A DNA stretch of 64,000 bases, taken from positions 1 to 64,000 of the forward strand of contig NZ_JAACFT010000028.1 in assembly GCF_029051685.1 (NCBI RefSeq), read 5' to 3'. Origin of the DNA: Bradyrhizobium sp. CSA207. Lineage in GTDB: Bacteria; Pseudomonadota; Alphaproteobacteria; Rhizobiales; Xanthobacteraceae. Under the pieces are notes generated by a model. It was not told the DNA's origin and searched no databases. It saw nothing but the letters and a program-made list of their open reading frames with translations. The stretch's first letter is position 1. Every line of letters starts with the position of its first letter. Positions 52,249-62,556 of this stretch are shown here, one piece after another. A program made the position numbers and the translations under genes.

Positions 52249-52900
52249 ATGCACATCTTGGTCCGCATCGATTTTGTTTTTGACGCCGCGCAGGTTCGCG
52301 CGCGCTGCCTGTCGGCACCATGATGCGTCGCGACGCCAAAGCGATGGTCGCATATTCCGACCTGGCTGAGCTGAAAGCTGCGCTTGATCCGCGCCAAAGG
52401 TTCGTCGACGAAATCACCCCCGTTGACCGATCCATGGCCGAGGTTTCGCGGGGGCAGTCCTTGCTCTCCAGCGCCGGTCGCGCGGCGCCGTTGACGGGCG
52501 GCTTGACCGCCGGCCCTCGTGCCCGCGCCAAGAATTGCCGGCGTGTCGCTGCCATCGGCAGGATTGCGAGGGCATTCGGAGCAATGGATCGCGTTTCCCC
52601 GGCATGCACGCGACCGACGACGATACCAGCCGAGCCTCTGGCAGGCCTCGACCTGTTCCAGCTCGGTTGCACCTCGAAGATGAGGGGGACCAATCAATCG
52701 GCTCGCGTGACCGGCGCGATGGGTTCCTTACCAGTGCCCGTTGCCAAATGGTGGCCCAAAATGCCGAACCCGCAAGGAACCCGAAGCCCGTGCTCCGGGC
52801 TCGTCGAGAAAAGTACCAGCAATGGGTGTCTCGGCCCTGCGCTGCTGCCAGGTGGTGCTGACACAATGGCGACGGGCACCCGGCTCAACTTTTAACTGAA
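52249..52900 (+). pseudogene. fixA: heavily decayed fixA
   Basis: About 30 bases after the promoter an ATG opens MHILVRIDFVFDAAQVR, against MHIVVCIKQVPDSAQIR expected for FixA. In the next frames follow GTMMRRDAKAMVAYSDLAELKAALDPRQRFVDEITPVD (FixA: TIMRQGVPTIINPYDLFALEAALALKDK...GGEVTVLTMG), RIARAFGAMDRV and LAGLDLFQL. Stops and frame changes run throughout. FixA is the beta subunit of the electron-transfer flavoprotein that feeds electrons to nitrogenase, so a working copy must exist elsewhere if FixBCX functions. Confidence 0.65.
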
Positions 52901-52982
52901 GCAATCTTCAAGCGCGAATTCAAAGCTGGAGGCGGAGCACGCTCCGCTGGCGAGCCGCTACTGAACACGAATGGGAGTACAG

Positions 52983-54098
52983 ATGATGAGCACCGCACCC
53001 AAAAGCGCAGCTCCGGCCGCGGGTGGTGGTCGCGCGGCGACCAAGAGGGAGCTGCCTGAACGATTTAAGGCGTATAGGCACGTCTGGGTCTTCATCGAGC
53101 AGGAACGCGGGGTTGTGCACCCCGTCTCCTGGGAGCTGATGGGTGCCGGCCGCCGGCTCGCCGACAAGCTCAACGTTGACCTCGCCGCGGTTGTCATCGG
53201 CCCGGTCGGGGAGACGACACAGCAGGCGGTCGCCGAATCCTTCTGCTACGGCGCCGACCTCGCCTATATCGTCGCGGACAATCTGTTGGCCGATTATCGC
53301 AACGAATCCTATACCAAGGCGCTCTCCGAGCTGGTCAACACTTACAAGCCGGAAATCCTACTCCTAGGCGCAACTACACTCGGCCGCGATCTCGCCGGCT
53401 CAGTCGCCACCACACTGCTCACCGGCCTAACTGCCGACTGCACCGAGCTCGATGTCGATGCCGACGGCTCGCTTGCGGCGACCCGGCCGACGTTTGGCGG
53501 CTCGCTGTTGTGCACGATCTACACACTCAACTATCGTCCACAGATGGCCACCGTCCGTCCGCGCGTGATGCCTATGCCCGAGCGCGTGACGGGCGCCGTC
53601 TGGCGCGTCATCTCGCATCCGCTCGGGCTTGTTGAAGAAGATATCGTCACAAAAGTCCTCTCGTTCCTGCCGGACCGCGATTCTACAAAGTCCAACCTTG
53701 CCTATGCCGACGTGGTCGTCGCTGGAGGGCTCGGTCTGGGATCGCCTGAGAACTTCCAACTGGTACAGCAGCTCGCCGACGTACTTGGCGCCGAATACGG
53801 CTGCTCTCGGCCGCTAGTCCAGAAGGGCTGGGTCACCTCGGACCGCCAAATCGGCCAGACCGGGAAAACCATTCGGCCAAAGCTCTATATCGCGGCCGGC
53901 ATTTCCGGCGCGATCCAGCATCGCGTCGGCGTGGAGGGGAGTGACCTCGTCGTTGCCATCAACACCGACAAAAACGCTCCGATCTTCGACTTTGCCCATA
54001 TCGGCATCGTTACCGATGCCATTCGGCTGTTACCAGCGTTGACCTCTGCATTCCGCGCGCAGCTGTCGCCCCACTCGCACGACCGCATCGCCGGCTAG
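52983..54098 (+). CDS. fixB: FixB, electron-transfer flavoprotein alpha subunit
   Basis: 371 residues from ATG 52983 (GGGAG upstream; a second ATG follows directly). HVWVFIEQERGVVHPVSWELMGAGRRLADKL opens the ETF-alpha fold; LLLGATTLGRDLAGSVATTLLTGLTADCTELD and the C-terminal FAD domain with SRPLVQKGWVTSDRQIGQTGKTIRPKLYIAAGISGAIQHRVGV and VAINTDKNAPIFDFAHIGIV are typical. With FixA it bifurcates electrons from NADH toward ferredoxin or flavodoxin for nitrogenase. It is followed 11 bp later by fixC. Expression should come from the NifA/sigma-54 promoter at 52203 through the fixA relic. Confidence 0.95.
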   Translation: MMSTAPKSAAPAAGGGRAATKRELPERFKAYRHVWVFIEQERGVVHPVSWELMGAGRRLADKLNVDLAAVVIGPVGETTQQAVAESFCYGADLAYIVADNLLADYRNESYTKALSELVNTYKPEILLLGATTLGRDLAGSVATTLLTGLTADCTELDVDADGSLAATRPTFGGSLLCTIYTLNYRPQMATVRPRVMPMPERVTGAVWRVISHPLGLVEEDIVTKVLSFLPDRDSTKSNLAYADVVVAGGLGLGSPENFQLVQQLADVLGAEYGCSRPLVQKGWVTSDRQIGQTGKTIRPKLYIAAGISGAIQHRVGVEGSDLVVAINTDKNAPIFDFAHIGIVTDAIRLLPALTSAFRAQLSPHSHDRIAG

Positions 54099-54109
54099 AG
54101 GAGCTTGTT

Positions 54110-55417
54110 ATGATCGAGGAAAGATTCGACGCGATCGTCGTCGGTGCTGGCATGGGCGGGAATGCGGCGGCGCTTACCATGGCCGAGCGGGGCCTGAAAG
54201 TGCTGCAGCTGGAGCGCGGCGAGTATTCGGGGTCGAAGAACGTGCAAGGCGCCATCCTTTATGCCGATATGCTGGAGAAGCTGATCCCTAATTTCCGAGA
54301 AGATGCACCGCTTGAGCGACATCTGGTCGAGCAACGCTTCTGGATCGTGGACGAGTGTTCGCACACGGGGCTTCACTATCGCTCCGATGATTTCAACGAG
54401 GAGAAGCCGAACCGCTACACCATCATCCGCGCCCAGTTCGATAAATGGTTCTCGGAGAAGGTCCGCGAGGCGGGCGCTACGGTGCTGTGCGAGACCACGG
54501 TGACCGAGCTCCTCCAGGATTCCCATGGGAGGGTCGTTGGGGTGCGCACAGACCGCAATGGGGGCGAAATCCATGCAGATGTGGTCGTGTTGGCCGAGGG
54601 GGTGAACGGATTGCTCGGGACGCGGGCGGGCTTAAGAGGGCGGCCGGCACCGGATAAGGTGGCACTCGCGGTCAAGGAGATGCATTTCCTGTCGCGCGAG
54701 ACAATCGATGCTCGCTTCAATCTGAAAGGCGACGAGGGGCTCGTCATCGAAGCCGCCGGAACCATCTCCCGCGGAATGACCGGTATGGGCTTCATCTATT
54801 CCAACAAGGAATGCATCTCGCTCGGTATTGGCTGTCTTGTTGCCGACTTCCAGCGTACCGGCGAGACGCCTTACGGCCTGCTCGAGGGCTTCAAGCGTCA
54901 CCCTTCCGTCGCGCCGCTCATCGAGGGTTCGGAAGTAAAGGAATATTCCGCGCACTTGATCCCCGAAGGTGGGTACAAGGCCATCCCGCAGCTTTGTGGT
55001 GAGGGCTGGGTCGTTGTCGGAGACGCCGCCCAGCTCAACAACGCCATCCATCGCGAGGGGTCCAATCTTGCGATGACGTCGGGGCGTATCGCCGCGGAAG
55101 CGATCTGCCTTATCAAATCGCGAAAAGATCCGATGACGGCCAAAAACCTTTCACTTTACAAGAAACTTCTGAATGATTCCTTCGTGATCAAGGACCTGAA
55201 GAAGTATAAGGATATGCCGGCACTCCTGCATACCCACTCGCAGAACTTCTTTCTCACATATCCGCAGCTCTTCTCCAAGGCGATGCAGGATTACGTGCGC
55301 GTCGACGGCACACCAAAGCTCGAGAGAGAGAAGCTGATGCTCAACTCGTTCATCAAGGCGCGCTCGTGGAGTGGATTGTTCAGCGATGCCCTCCGCATTG
55401 CCCGGGCCTGGCGCTGA
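54110..55417 (+). CDS. fixC: FixC, flavoprotein dehydrogenase
   Basis: 435 residues related to ETF-ubiquinone oxidoreductase. FDAIVVGAGMGGNAAALTMAERGLKVLQLERG is the FAD-binding Rossmann motif, GSKNVQGAILYADMLEKLIP follows, and GWVVVGDAAQLNNAIHREGSNLAMTSGRIAAEAI is the second flavin motif. In the FixABCX complex it receives electrons for transfer to quinone. It lies 11 bp after fixB and 41 bp before fixX in one operon. The frame is intact. Confidence 0.95.
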   Translation: MIEERFDAIVVGAGMGGNAAALTMAERGLKVLQLERGEYSGSKNVQGAILYADMLEKLIPNFREDAPLERHLVEQRFWIVDECSHTGLHYRSDDFNEEKPNRYTIIRAQFDKWFSEKVREAGATVLCETTVTELLQDSHGRVVGVRTDRNGGEIHADVVVLAEGVNGLLGTRAGLRGRPAPDKVALAVKEMHFLSRETIDARFNLKGDEGLVIEAAGTISRGMTGMGFIYSNKECISLGIGCLVADFQRTGETPYGLLEGFKRHPSVAPLIEGSEVKEYSAHLIPEGGYKAIPQLCGEGWVVVGDAAQLNNAIHREGSNLAMTSGRIAAEAICLIKSRKDPMTAKNLSLYKKLLNDSFVIKDLKKYKDMPALLHTHSQNFFLTYPQLFSKAMQDYVRVDGTPKLEREKLMLNSFIKARSWSGLFSDALRIARAWR

Positions 55418-55458
55418 TCACAAAGCAAAGACAACGACGAACGACGGAGCCAGAAACA

Positions 55459-55755
55459 ATGCCGCGCGAGCCATCCCAACGTGTCGAGGACAAACTATTC
55501 TACAACCGTTATCTTGTTGATTCCGGCCGCGCCCATATCAAGGTGCGGCCGCACACCACGCCATCGTCGCGGCTCTTGTCGATGCTGAAGGCTTGTCCAG
55601 CACGGTGCTACGAGCTCAACGATAAAGGTCATGTTGAGGTGACAGTCGACGGGTGTATGGAGTGCGGCACCTGCCGGGTGATCTGCGCAGAAAGTGGTGA
55701 TATCGAGTGGAGCTACCCACGCGGCGGTTTCGGTGTGCTATTCAAGTTTGGTTAA
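55459..55755 (+). CDS. fixX: FixX, ferredoxin-like protein
   Basis: 98 residues from ATG 55459; the frame is open further upstream into fixC but the family starts near EDKLFYNRYLVDSGRAHIKV. Cys residues in LKACPARCYEL and DGCMECGTCRVIC bind 4Fe-4S clusters. It associates with FixC and passes electrons to the quinone pool within FixABCX. Last gene of the fix operon. Confidence 0.95.
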   Translation: MPREPSQRVEDKLFYNRYLVDSGRAHIKVRPHTTPSSRLLSMLKACPARCYELNDKGHVEVTVDGCMECGTCRVICAESGDIEWSYPRGGFGVLFKFG

Positions 55756-56315
55756 AAAATTCGGGTGAGGGTCTGGCCATGGCAGGCAGGCGCGAACTCG
55801 AGATTTCACCCGGGCACATTCAATCGGGGTCCCAATCTTTGCATCTGCCGGGCGGCCCTTGCATGGTGGAAGCGCAGCTTGCAGTGTCCGCTATAATATG
55901 CCCGTAGATAGCCAAAACGAGCGGATCCGAAACAAGCGCGCAACGCATTCGTGAGATTAGGTCGTCCATCTCGGATCTGGTCGACGGATCCTGGTTTTCT
56001 TCCCCAACTGGCCGGTTCCGTCCTCCTTGGAAGGTTCGCGGCGATCCGCCTGCCGCCACCATCTCGCGACGCTGCCTATCGCCTACCAACGAATGCTGGA
56101 AGCAGGACTTCGCGCGGCCGTAGCCACCGACCGACAACATGCGATCGGGCGCCTTGTAGACTAGAAAAGCACGAGCGAATCACGAAACTAGCGCTTTCTA
56201 ACTCCGTCGCGCGGCCGCCGGTTCCGGGTTCGCCAGGCGGGCTGCGCGCATGCAGCACACAAGTTTGCACTTTCATTTGCCGGTATCGCCGCGATATATC
56301 GTCGGCCGGAGAGCA
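55756..56315. other. no gene recognised
   Basis: 560 bases between fixX and the next plus-strand gene, with only short frames. No hairpin terminator was identified by eye. Confidence 0.35.
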
Positions 56316-56846
56316 ATGACGATGGTTCGAGTTCAAAAGAGCAGGGCAGCCGCTGACGCGCGGCGAGCAGAGGCACGCCGTGAGAGTTCGGTCGACGACA
56401 TCCAGGCCCGCATAGCCGAACTGAGAAGTTTGCCGCGCGAGAAGCTCGCGGATGCGGTGTTCATGCTCTCGATGAACGCAAGACGGCAGCGCGAGTTGAT
56501 ACGCCAGGCGATTGAGAAGCGCGCCGAGGTCGACCTGGACTTTGATCCGCCGGCGAAGGCGGATTTGGCGAGCTATCTCGCCAATGATGTGGTCTCGACT
56601 TTACGCCACCACGTTGCTGACCTTCCGACCTTGCTGGACCTGTTGGTTCAGCGAGCGCCTCACGTCTGCTTCACCGTCCATCGGGACGAGGCCGTTTCGC
56701 TGCTCGCCGCAATCATTCGCGAACACCGGCTCGAAGGAGTCCTTGAAGGCCTCAGGCTCGCCGGGCTCCTGAACGAGCCAGCGAAGGATCGCCATGCCGG
56801 TATCGGTTCGGAAGCGGATTTGAGAGGAGCTGCCGAGGGCGCGTGA
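56316..56846 (+). CDS. uncharacterised protein, mostly helical
   Basis: 176 residues from ATG 56316 (GGAGAG upstream). The sequence is charged and helical (DDIQARIAELRSLPREKLADAVFMLSMNARRQRELIRQAIEKRAEVDLDFDPPAKADLASYLANDVVSTLRHHVADLP), without signal peptide or membrane segments. I recognise no domain. Codon use is like that of the real genes nearby and the frame is uninterrupted, so it is probably a true gene. Confidence 0.5.
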   Translation: MTMVRVQKSRAAADARRAEARRESSVDDIQARIAELRSLPREKLADAVFMLSMNARRQRELIRQAIEKRAEVDLDFDPPAKADLASYLANDVVSTLRHHVADLPTLLDLLVQRAPHVCFTVHRDEAVSLLAAIIREHRLEGVLEGLRLAGLLNEPAKDRHAGIGSEADLRGAAEGA

Positions 56847-57672
56847 GTGTCCAGGCCACCTTGAGGGACAGTCCCTGCAGATGGAACGTCCACAGGAAAC
56901 GGGACGACAGCAAATCTCGGCGCCTGCTTGCGAGGTCAAAACCGCGTCGAATTCGCTGCGCAGTTCCTTTGTCATCCGTTTAGCGTTGATCGCTGACGCG
57001 GAGCCGCTATGCGCGCTCGGTCGCAGTCCCCGGCCACGTCAAGCTCGGGACCTTCGCGTCGAGCACGAGATCCGCAGTCCTGAGCTTTCATGTTCAGTTG
57101 CAGCGCGCGGTGCGCTGCGCTGGCGGACCATGGAACCGTTCGCTAACAGCCAAGCAAGGGAAATCACTGCAGGACATGTCGTCCGAGCCGCGGCGATGCG
57201 CCAAAGCGGCGAAAGGCGGTCGCTCACCTCAGCTACGCGCTCTGGTGAAATCGACCGTCCGTGTTCCGGTAGTCGCTGGTTGCGCGCTGGCGGACGGCGG
57301 GGGAAGGCCTGGCAAGTACTCCGCGAGCCACTCGGCAATAGCAGACAAGCTCAGTGGCGGTCCGCGGCAAACTGGGCAAAAGGGCCTTCTCGGGGGCAGG
57401 ATCGTCGAGATGAACGATCCGCCGCGCATCTGCTATACACGCCTTATCCTTGCTCGATATCCGGGGAAACGCGCCGGAAGTCGCCTCGCCTGTTCGCTCC
57501 GTTCGCGAGCCGCACCGGGATTTCGCCGAAGCTCGCGTGCACGAGCACGGCGAAGGCGTGGCCTAAAGCCGCGTGCTGCCGAACAGCGCGTCGCAGCCAA
57601 TGCCGGCCTGATCGGTTAGTAAGCCCGCTCAAAGACCACGAAGGAGCCTCGCGTGCTGCGGCCAGCCGCACT
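56847..57672. other. no gene recognised
   Basis: About 820 bases with long chance frames on both strands (Arg/Gly rich) but no family motif and no convincing start signal. Confidence 0.35.
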
Positions 57673-58506
57673 TCAATGAGCTGCTGTTATAATCTGAAAG
57701 CATCCGATCGCAACTTCCATCGCGATCAGCAGGACTATAACCCACTCAAGACGCAGCGAGCGCCGTGTGTCCATGATGTCCGTCAGCGCGTTGGCCGTTC
57801 CGGAGATGGCCGACAGCTTGCGCTCGAGCATCTCAAGACGCTCCTTTAGTTCGTAATCGTCTTTCAGACGCGAATAGAGCCGCTCGAGCTCCGGCTTGTC
57901 CCAGAGTGCGTCGGGCTTTTCGGCAATGGCGACGCGGCCCGCTACGCGCTGCTGGACCAGGAGCGCATTGCCGATCAATTGGAGAATGCTCTTGCGGCCC
58001 CGCGGCGTCCGGCCGCGCTCGGCGAGTTCGCGTGCAAACGGTTCGATTACGTCGAACACCGCGGCGACACGGCGCTCGTCTCGCTCCAGCGCCGTGCTCT
58101 TGGCGAGCGTATCGGCGATCAGCAGCAGCCGGTCGTTGGTAAACTTGCTGAGACAAATCCGCCCGCCCGGCAGAATGATGTCGGCACCCTGGTCGTTGCA
58201 GAGCTGCGCTTGCGCGCTCTCCTCCTCGTAGGAGTTGAATTCACCGATGACCCGAGATTTCAAGGTTTCGATCAGAGCGGTTTCCTCCGAGGGCGACAAC
58301 CCGATGAGCACCACAACGCCATAGCGGAAGATCACGACAAGGCCCTCATGAATGCGGAAAGCGACCGGCGTCGAGGACACCAGCGTTCCGATTTCGAGAG
58401 CCGGCGGGTTGATACGATCGCCTAGCATGACTGCGCGAATGCGCAGCATCGAGCCGGCCGCCGTCTTTCCGGACACGGCAGGCTTACCGGGCGTAAGTTG
58501 ATCCAT
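57673..58506 (-). CDS. RMD1/YhcB-like family (DUF155) membrane-anchored protein
   Basis: 277 residues from the Met at 58506; the frame extends to 58740, but that part is unlike the family. FRIHEGLVVIFRYGVVVLIGLSPSEE, DQGADIILPGGRICLSKFTNDRLLLIADTLAKSTALERDE, GRKSILQLIGNALLVQQRVAGRVAI, PELERLYSRLKDDYELKERLEMLERKL and the single C-terminal transmembrane helix (LEWVIVLLIAMEVAIGCFQII) match the RMD1 family. The family's molecular role in bacteria is not settled; in yeast, relatives act on microtubules and mitochondria. It diverges from the membrane protein at 59251. The start has no strong ribosome-binding site. Confidence 0.75.
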   Translation of the reverse strand: MDQLTPGKPAVSGKTAAGSMLRIRAVMLGDRINPPALEIGTLVSSTPVAFRIHEGLVVIFRYGVVVLIGLSPSEETALIETLKSRVIGEFNSYEEESAQAQLCNDQGADIILPGGRICLSKFTNDRLLLIADTLAKSTALERDERRVAAVFDVIEPFARELAERGRTPRGRKSILQLIGNALLVQQRVAGRVAIAEKPDALWDKPELERLYSRLKDDYELKERLEMLERKLSAISGTANALTDIMDTRRSLRLEWVIVLLIAMEVAIGCFQIITAAH

Positions 58507-59250
58507 GTTCACTTTAGCATCCGGTTTGGCGCCACTCAGACGCGAGAGGCGTTCTCGCGGGACCATCAAACACGTCCAGAACTTCGTCGCAGACGGTTCA
58601 GCGGAATTTGCCCGGCACGTCGCTGAGAGATGATGCTGTAATCCGGCAAATGCCGGCTCCACAGTTCGGATGGGTCGTCGCCATTTCCATGCTCGTGCGT
58701 GCTTGGCCGCAAGGTCAATTGAACAACCCCGCAAGCTCATGAAGAGAACGAGAGGTTTTCCAATTCGACGATCCCGTCGCCAAACATTTGGCTGCGCGGC
58801 ATGCGCCGTCCTCGAACAAGGTCGAGCAAGATTGATGCCGAACCGGTGTCTTTCGCGCCAGCGGCCTCAGGATTTCCGATTGAATGGGGGGCGAGAATGA
58901 TTGTTCGAAACGGCACAGGTTGAGCAAAGACGGCGGCGCCATGTGTGTTCGATTTCATCCCGAGCATGTCAGCTACAGAACACGGCGAATGTTGCGCGCC
59001 GCGGAATTTTTCAAAGCGCAATCAGAGCCTTAATCGCGGTAGCGGCGCTGGCATAGCTGTTGCTATCGAAATGTCGCAAAGGCCGAGCGGAGGTGCTGAG
59101 TACACACCCAGCCCGAATGGCGAAAACAGGACGGTGATCGGTGGACCGACGGTGGTGAAGGTGAAGGGCCGTTTCCAACTGTTAGCCACAAGACGGCCCG
59201 GCATTCTTGAGCTAAGACCCCGAGTAGAACGACAGGCAGGACTTGCGGCC
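58507..59250. other. divergent intergenic region, no gene recognised
   Basis: Upstream regions of two divergent genes. The open frames here are extensions of those genes or shadows. Confidence 0.35.
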
Positions 59251-59994
59251 ATGCATATTGAACCGGGAACAGTAGCAGGCGCCAAGCTCGTATTGAGCTA
59301 CGCGACAGGCCTTGCGGCGGGCTGCGTCGCCGCCAACCTTGTGGTCGAGACCATGCGCGAGCGGGGCGTCCTGTCATTCGCCATGCAAGCCATCGCCGCG
59401 ACTGCGCTTGTGTTCACGTTCCTCGAGATCCTGCCGCACTTTGCGGTCGGGGTCTCCGAGGTGCGCTTCGTCCCCGGCTCCACGCTGTTCCTGTTGTTCG
59501 GGCCGGGGCCAGCTGCCTTTGCTCTTGCGGTCGGCCTCTTGCTGCCAAGCATCCTCTTTGTTTCGGCCGACCTGCCGCAATATGGTATGAATGTCACGAC
59601 GCTTCTGGTGCCGCTGTTTGCGATCCAGGCGCTCGCCAAGCGGCTCATTCCATCCAACACCGCCTATCGCAATCTGCAGTACAGCAAGGCGCTTGCCCTC
59701 TCGACTGCGTATCAGTCTGGTATCGTTGCCTGCGTCGCGTTTTGGGCGCTCTATGGTGCGGGCTTCGGCGCCGCCAACCTCTATCACATCGGATGGTTCG
59801 CCGTTTCCTACGCACTTGTGGCCCTGGTCCAACTGGAGGGTGATCTGGCTGTGCTGGCGCTCGCGAAACAAATTGGGCGGCGTGATTGCGGGCGGAGTTG
59901 TCGCCAACCGCATGTAGAAGGCATGTTGCCGTTGATAACAACGATGGCCGTCGGGCCTCCCGTTTTGCTCAAGCGATGCATACGCTTTCCCTGA
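59251..59994 (+). CDS. CbiM-like energy-coupling-factor membrane protein, C-terminus altered
   Basis: 247 residues with about six transmembrane segments. MHIEPGTVAGAKLVLSYATG opens as in CbiM (N-terminal Met-His metal-binding start), and EVRFVPGSTLFLLFGPGPAAFALAVGLLLPSILFVSADLPQYGMNVTTLLVPLFAI matches the cobalt/nickel-type ECF permease family. The last 35 residues (RRDCGRSCRQPHVEG...) do not look membrane-like; a different frame just there reads VIAGGVVANRM and stops, so a frameshift near 59875 may have changed the end. ATP-binding partners are not in the window. Substrate probably cobalt or nickel. Confidence 0.65.
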   Translation: MHIEPGTVAGAKLVLSYATGLAAGCVAANLVVETMRERGVLSFAMQAIAATALVFTFLEILPHFAVGVSEVRFVPGSTLFLLFGPGPAAFALAVGLLLPSILFVSADLPQYGMNVTTLLVPLFAIQALAKRLIPSNTAYRNLQYSKALALSTAYQSGIVACVAFWALYGAGFGAANLYHIGWFAVSYALVALVQLEGDLAVLALAKQIGRRDCGRSCRQPHVEGMLPLITTMAVGPPVLLKRCIRFP

Positions 59995-60451
59995 TAGCAA
60001 CCGGCTGCAGCGATCCCGGGCGGCGCGCGCGCGCTGCTATCGGTGGCAGCAAGGCGACCGAGCTTATGCTTCTTCCGCACAAGGCGACCAGGAAATCATA
60101 TCTCGCCGACTTGCGGCCGGCCGTCTGCTCCGGCTTGCTCGCTAAACAGTGGACGCGCACTACGGAGTTCGACCTGCTGGTGCGCGATGCAGCCGAGGCG
60201 GACTGCCGCAATGATGTGGCGCAATGGCCGGATGCGGTCAGCGCAGCAGCCTGGTCGCAGAGCATCGCGGGCGAGGTGGGACGCGAGCGGCGTCTTGCGC
60301 TGCTGATCCAGGGGGATTCATCCGTCGAACGAGCTTACCATTGGAACATTAGAACCCTCCTAAGCACAGCTGCGATGGAGCGCTGTTCGGCGGTTTCCCA
60401 TGCTCTGCTGCACTTGGCCGGAATGTTCGCAGTTCGACAAAGAAGATCGCC
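59995..60451. other. no clear gene
   Basis: A plus-strand frame (to 60464) of about 130 codons after MLLPHKATRKSYLADLRPAVCSGLLAKQW could be a real small protein but has no recognisable family; it overlaps the start of the nuclease gene by 13 bases. Confidence 0.3.
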
Positions 60452-60973
60452 ATGCCTGGATTGATCGTGATGTTGACCATGCTCGCACTGTGCAGCATCG
60501 TGCTGGCCGGCGAGTTGACAGGGCGAGCACAGGTCATCAACACCGACACCCTTGAAGTTCACGGGACTCGCGTTCGGCTCTGGGGCATCGAGGCGCCGGA
60601 CAACAGTCAAATGTGCCGAGATATCAAGAGCAATCTATATCGATGTGGCCTCAATGCCGCGAGCGATCTTGAAGGCTTCATTGCAGAGCGCGAGGTCAGG
60701 TGCCTGTCAGTGCTGCAGGATGAGTGTGGACGGACGGTGGCGACCTGTTCAGCCGATGGCATAGATCTCGGAGAGTGGTTGGTGCGCAACGGTCTCGCGC
60801 TCGATTGGACGCAATCTTCCACGGGACCATACCACGCGGCGCAACGCGCGGCCGATCGTGCCGGACTGGGCTTATGGGCGGGCAGCTTTGCCGTACCTTG
60901 GTTGTATCGAGCGTGCATTCGGCTAGGCGGTCAACCAGCAAGCTGTTCGGACGACGCGAATGCACATCCTTGA
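60452..60973 (+). CDS. thermonuclease-like (SNase family) exported nuclease
   Basis: 173 residues. A signal peptide (LIVMLTMLALCSIVLAGE) is followed by the SNase fold: GRAQVINTDTLEVHGTRVRLWGIEAPD, then CSADGIDLGEWLVRNGLALDW and YHAAQRAADRAGLGLWAGSF. The usual catalytic Arg of RLWGIDAPE is present; D in DTLEV is kept. Several Cys pairs suggest disulfides in the periplasm. Family members cut DNA and RNA, but many rhizobial copies are untested. Confidence 0.8.
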   Translation: MPGLIVMLTMLALCSIVLAGELTGRAQVINTDTLEVHGTRVRLWGIEAPDNSQMCRDIKSNLYRCGLNAASDLEGFIAEREVRCLSVLQDECGRTVATCSADGIDLGEWLVRNGLALDWTQSSTGPYHAAQRAADRAGLGLWAGSFAVPWLYRACIRLGGQPASCSDDANAHP

Positions 60974-62556
60974 CGGGTGTTGCCCACAGCAGAACATGCG
61001 GTAATCGGCTCCGCGTGAGGTGACAGTCACGGGCGAGCTGGCGTCGATCGGAGTGAGGCAAGCTTACCACTGCCGCGGATCTTGAACTCTCGTAAGCGCG
61101 AACGTCGCAAGAACAGAGAATCGCGAGCTCCGCAGAGCCCGATCATTCTTGGCGCGGTTTTTTGGAAACCATGGACTCGCGGTCCTGCCAAGGCGCCGCC
61201 TGTTGAGTTCGAGAGAGGCCGCATTCGCCTCAGAAGAATGACGGGCTCTGCGAGGCCTAAGCAAGACGAGGGCGTGGCACTGAACAACAATCAGATTCCG
61301 CCGGGTAGAGGTTGAGCGAAAAGAAAGAAGGCCAGTGACGTTCAAGGCACCGCAGGGCAAGGTAGGCAACACCAATGCGGGTTGGGATGCAGCTCACCTC
61401 CACTCCATGCGACGCTAGCTTTCAGGTTTTGACATGCCAGAGCTCGCAGCTTGATTCCCAGATGCCGTCCTGCCAAAACTCATATACTCGCACTCAAATC
61501 CGACGGACCAAGCAGGTGTGAGCGCTTGCTCAACGACGGCTGCGAGGCTCCCATCGAAACGACGGTAGTCGAATTGCGGCCTTTGCCGCGGGAAGGCCGC
61601 ATAAGCTCCTTCCCGGACTTCGCTGCTATTGGCGATATCGGCCGCGATTGCCTTTCAAGCCACGGCTGCTCCGACATAGGCCAGCGTTTGGCCGGGCGGG
61701 TAAGAAGCCTAACACCACACGTGCGGTTTCGGTGACCAAGACGTGTGGACCTGCCTTGCAGGCGCCGATCACAACAATGCCACAGAAGGCAATGCAGCTG
61801 TTCGTGCGGTTGCTCGCTGACCACTGGCTCGAGATCCGCCGAATAAGCAACACCGCACACGCGATGAGCGCAACTGCTGCGGCGGACCGAACAAGCGAAC
61901 AAGAACGTCAATCGCATATTACCTCCCGAACACCACGTGCGCGGCTTCCACAATGAATCGTGATCTGCTGAAGTCGCAGCGTCGCTCCCACGCTCTCGTG
62001 GTGTGCGGACTCTGTGCCGACGAGCGCGACGCAAGCTCCCGGCGTGTTTCGATGGCCGGTGTCCTCTATGCGACAAGAGCGGTGATCGTTCAAACAAGCC
62101 GCGGGTCTGAGGTCGAACACGAATGTCATGATGCGCCGACACGGCTGGTTGATCACTTCTGTGAACTCCTGCGAAAGAGATTTGGTGCTCCAGCTTCTTT
62201 ACAACCACACAAACAAGTTCGCACCGGGAACTCGAGGCGCGGAGCTGAGTCAGAGACCGCAAGATCACCTGACTGATCCGAGTCCAAAGAGTTGAACTGG
62301 TCGGCAGTCCCTGATCGTGCCGACGCGGGATAGCCGGAAGCAGTGCGGCGCAAACGAACACGATCTGCCGATCATATCGCTCTGTTATGCATCTTCTCCC
62401 CTGCTGCTCCGGAGATCAGGCATCGTATGACTCCGGCAAGCGACCTTCCTTGCCCGCTGCCCAGAGCACCAGCGGCATAGCTGACGTCCATTACTGTTCT
62501 ATTCGCATTGGCGAACTCGGCAGAGAATTGCTCGCGTCGTTCTGGGTGGTGCTATC
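60974..62556. other. long stretch with no confident gene
   Basis: Nearly 1.6 kb. The only point of note is a minus-strand ATG at 61920 preceded by a perfect GGAGG, opening MRLTFLFACSV and then, after a frameshift, a membrane-like segment (AAAVALIACAVLLIRR, CIAFCGIVVIGACKAGP): probably a decayed small membrane or lipoprotein gene. Other frames look like chance. Confidence 0.35.

Noticed and set aside
52110..52697. 195-codon minus-strand ORF over the fixA relic
   Set aside because: No family motif, basic composition and overlap with plus-strand FixA-like fragments indicate a shadow frame.
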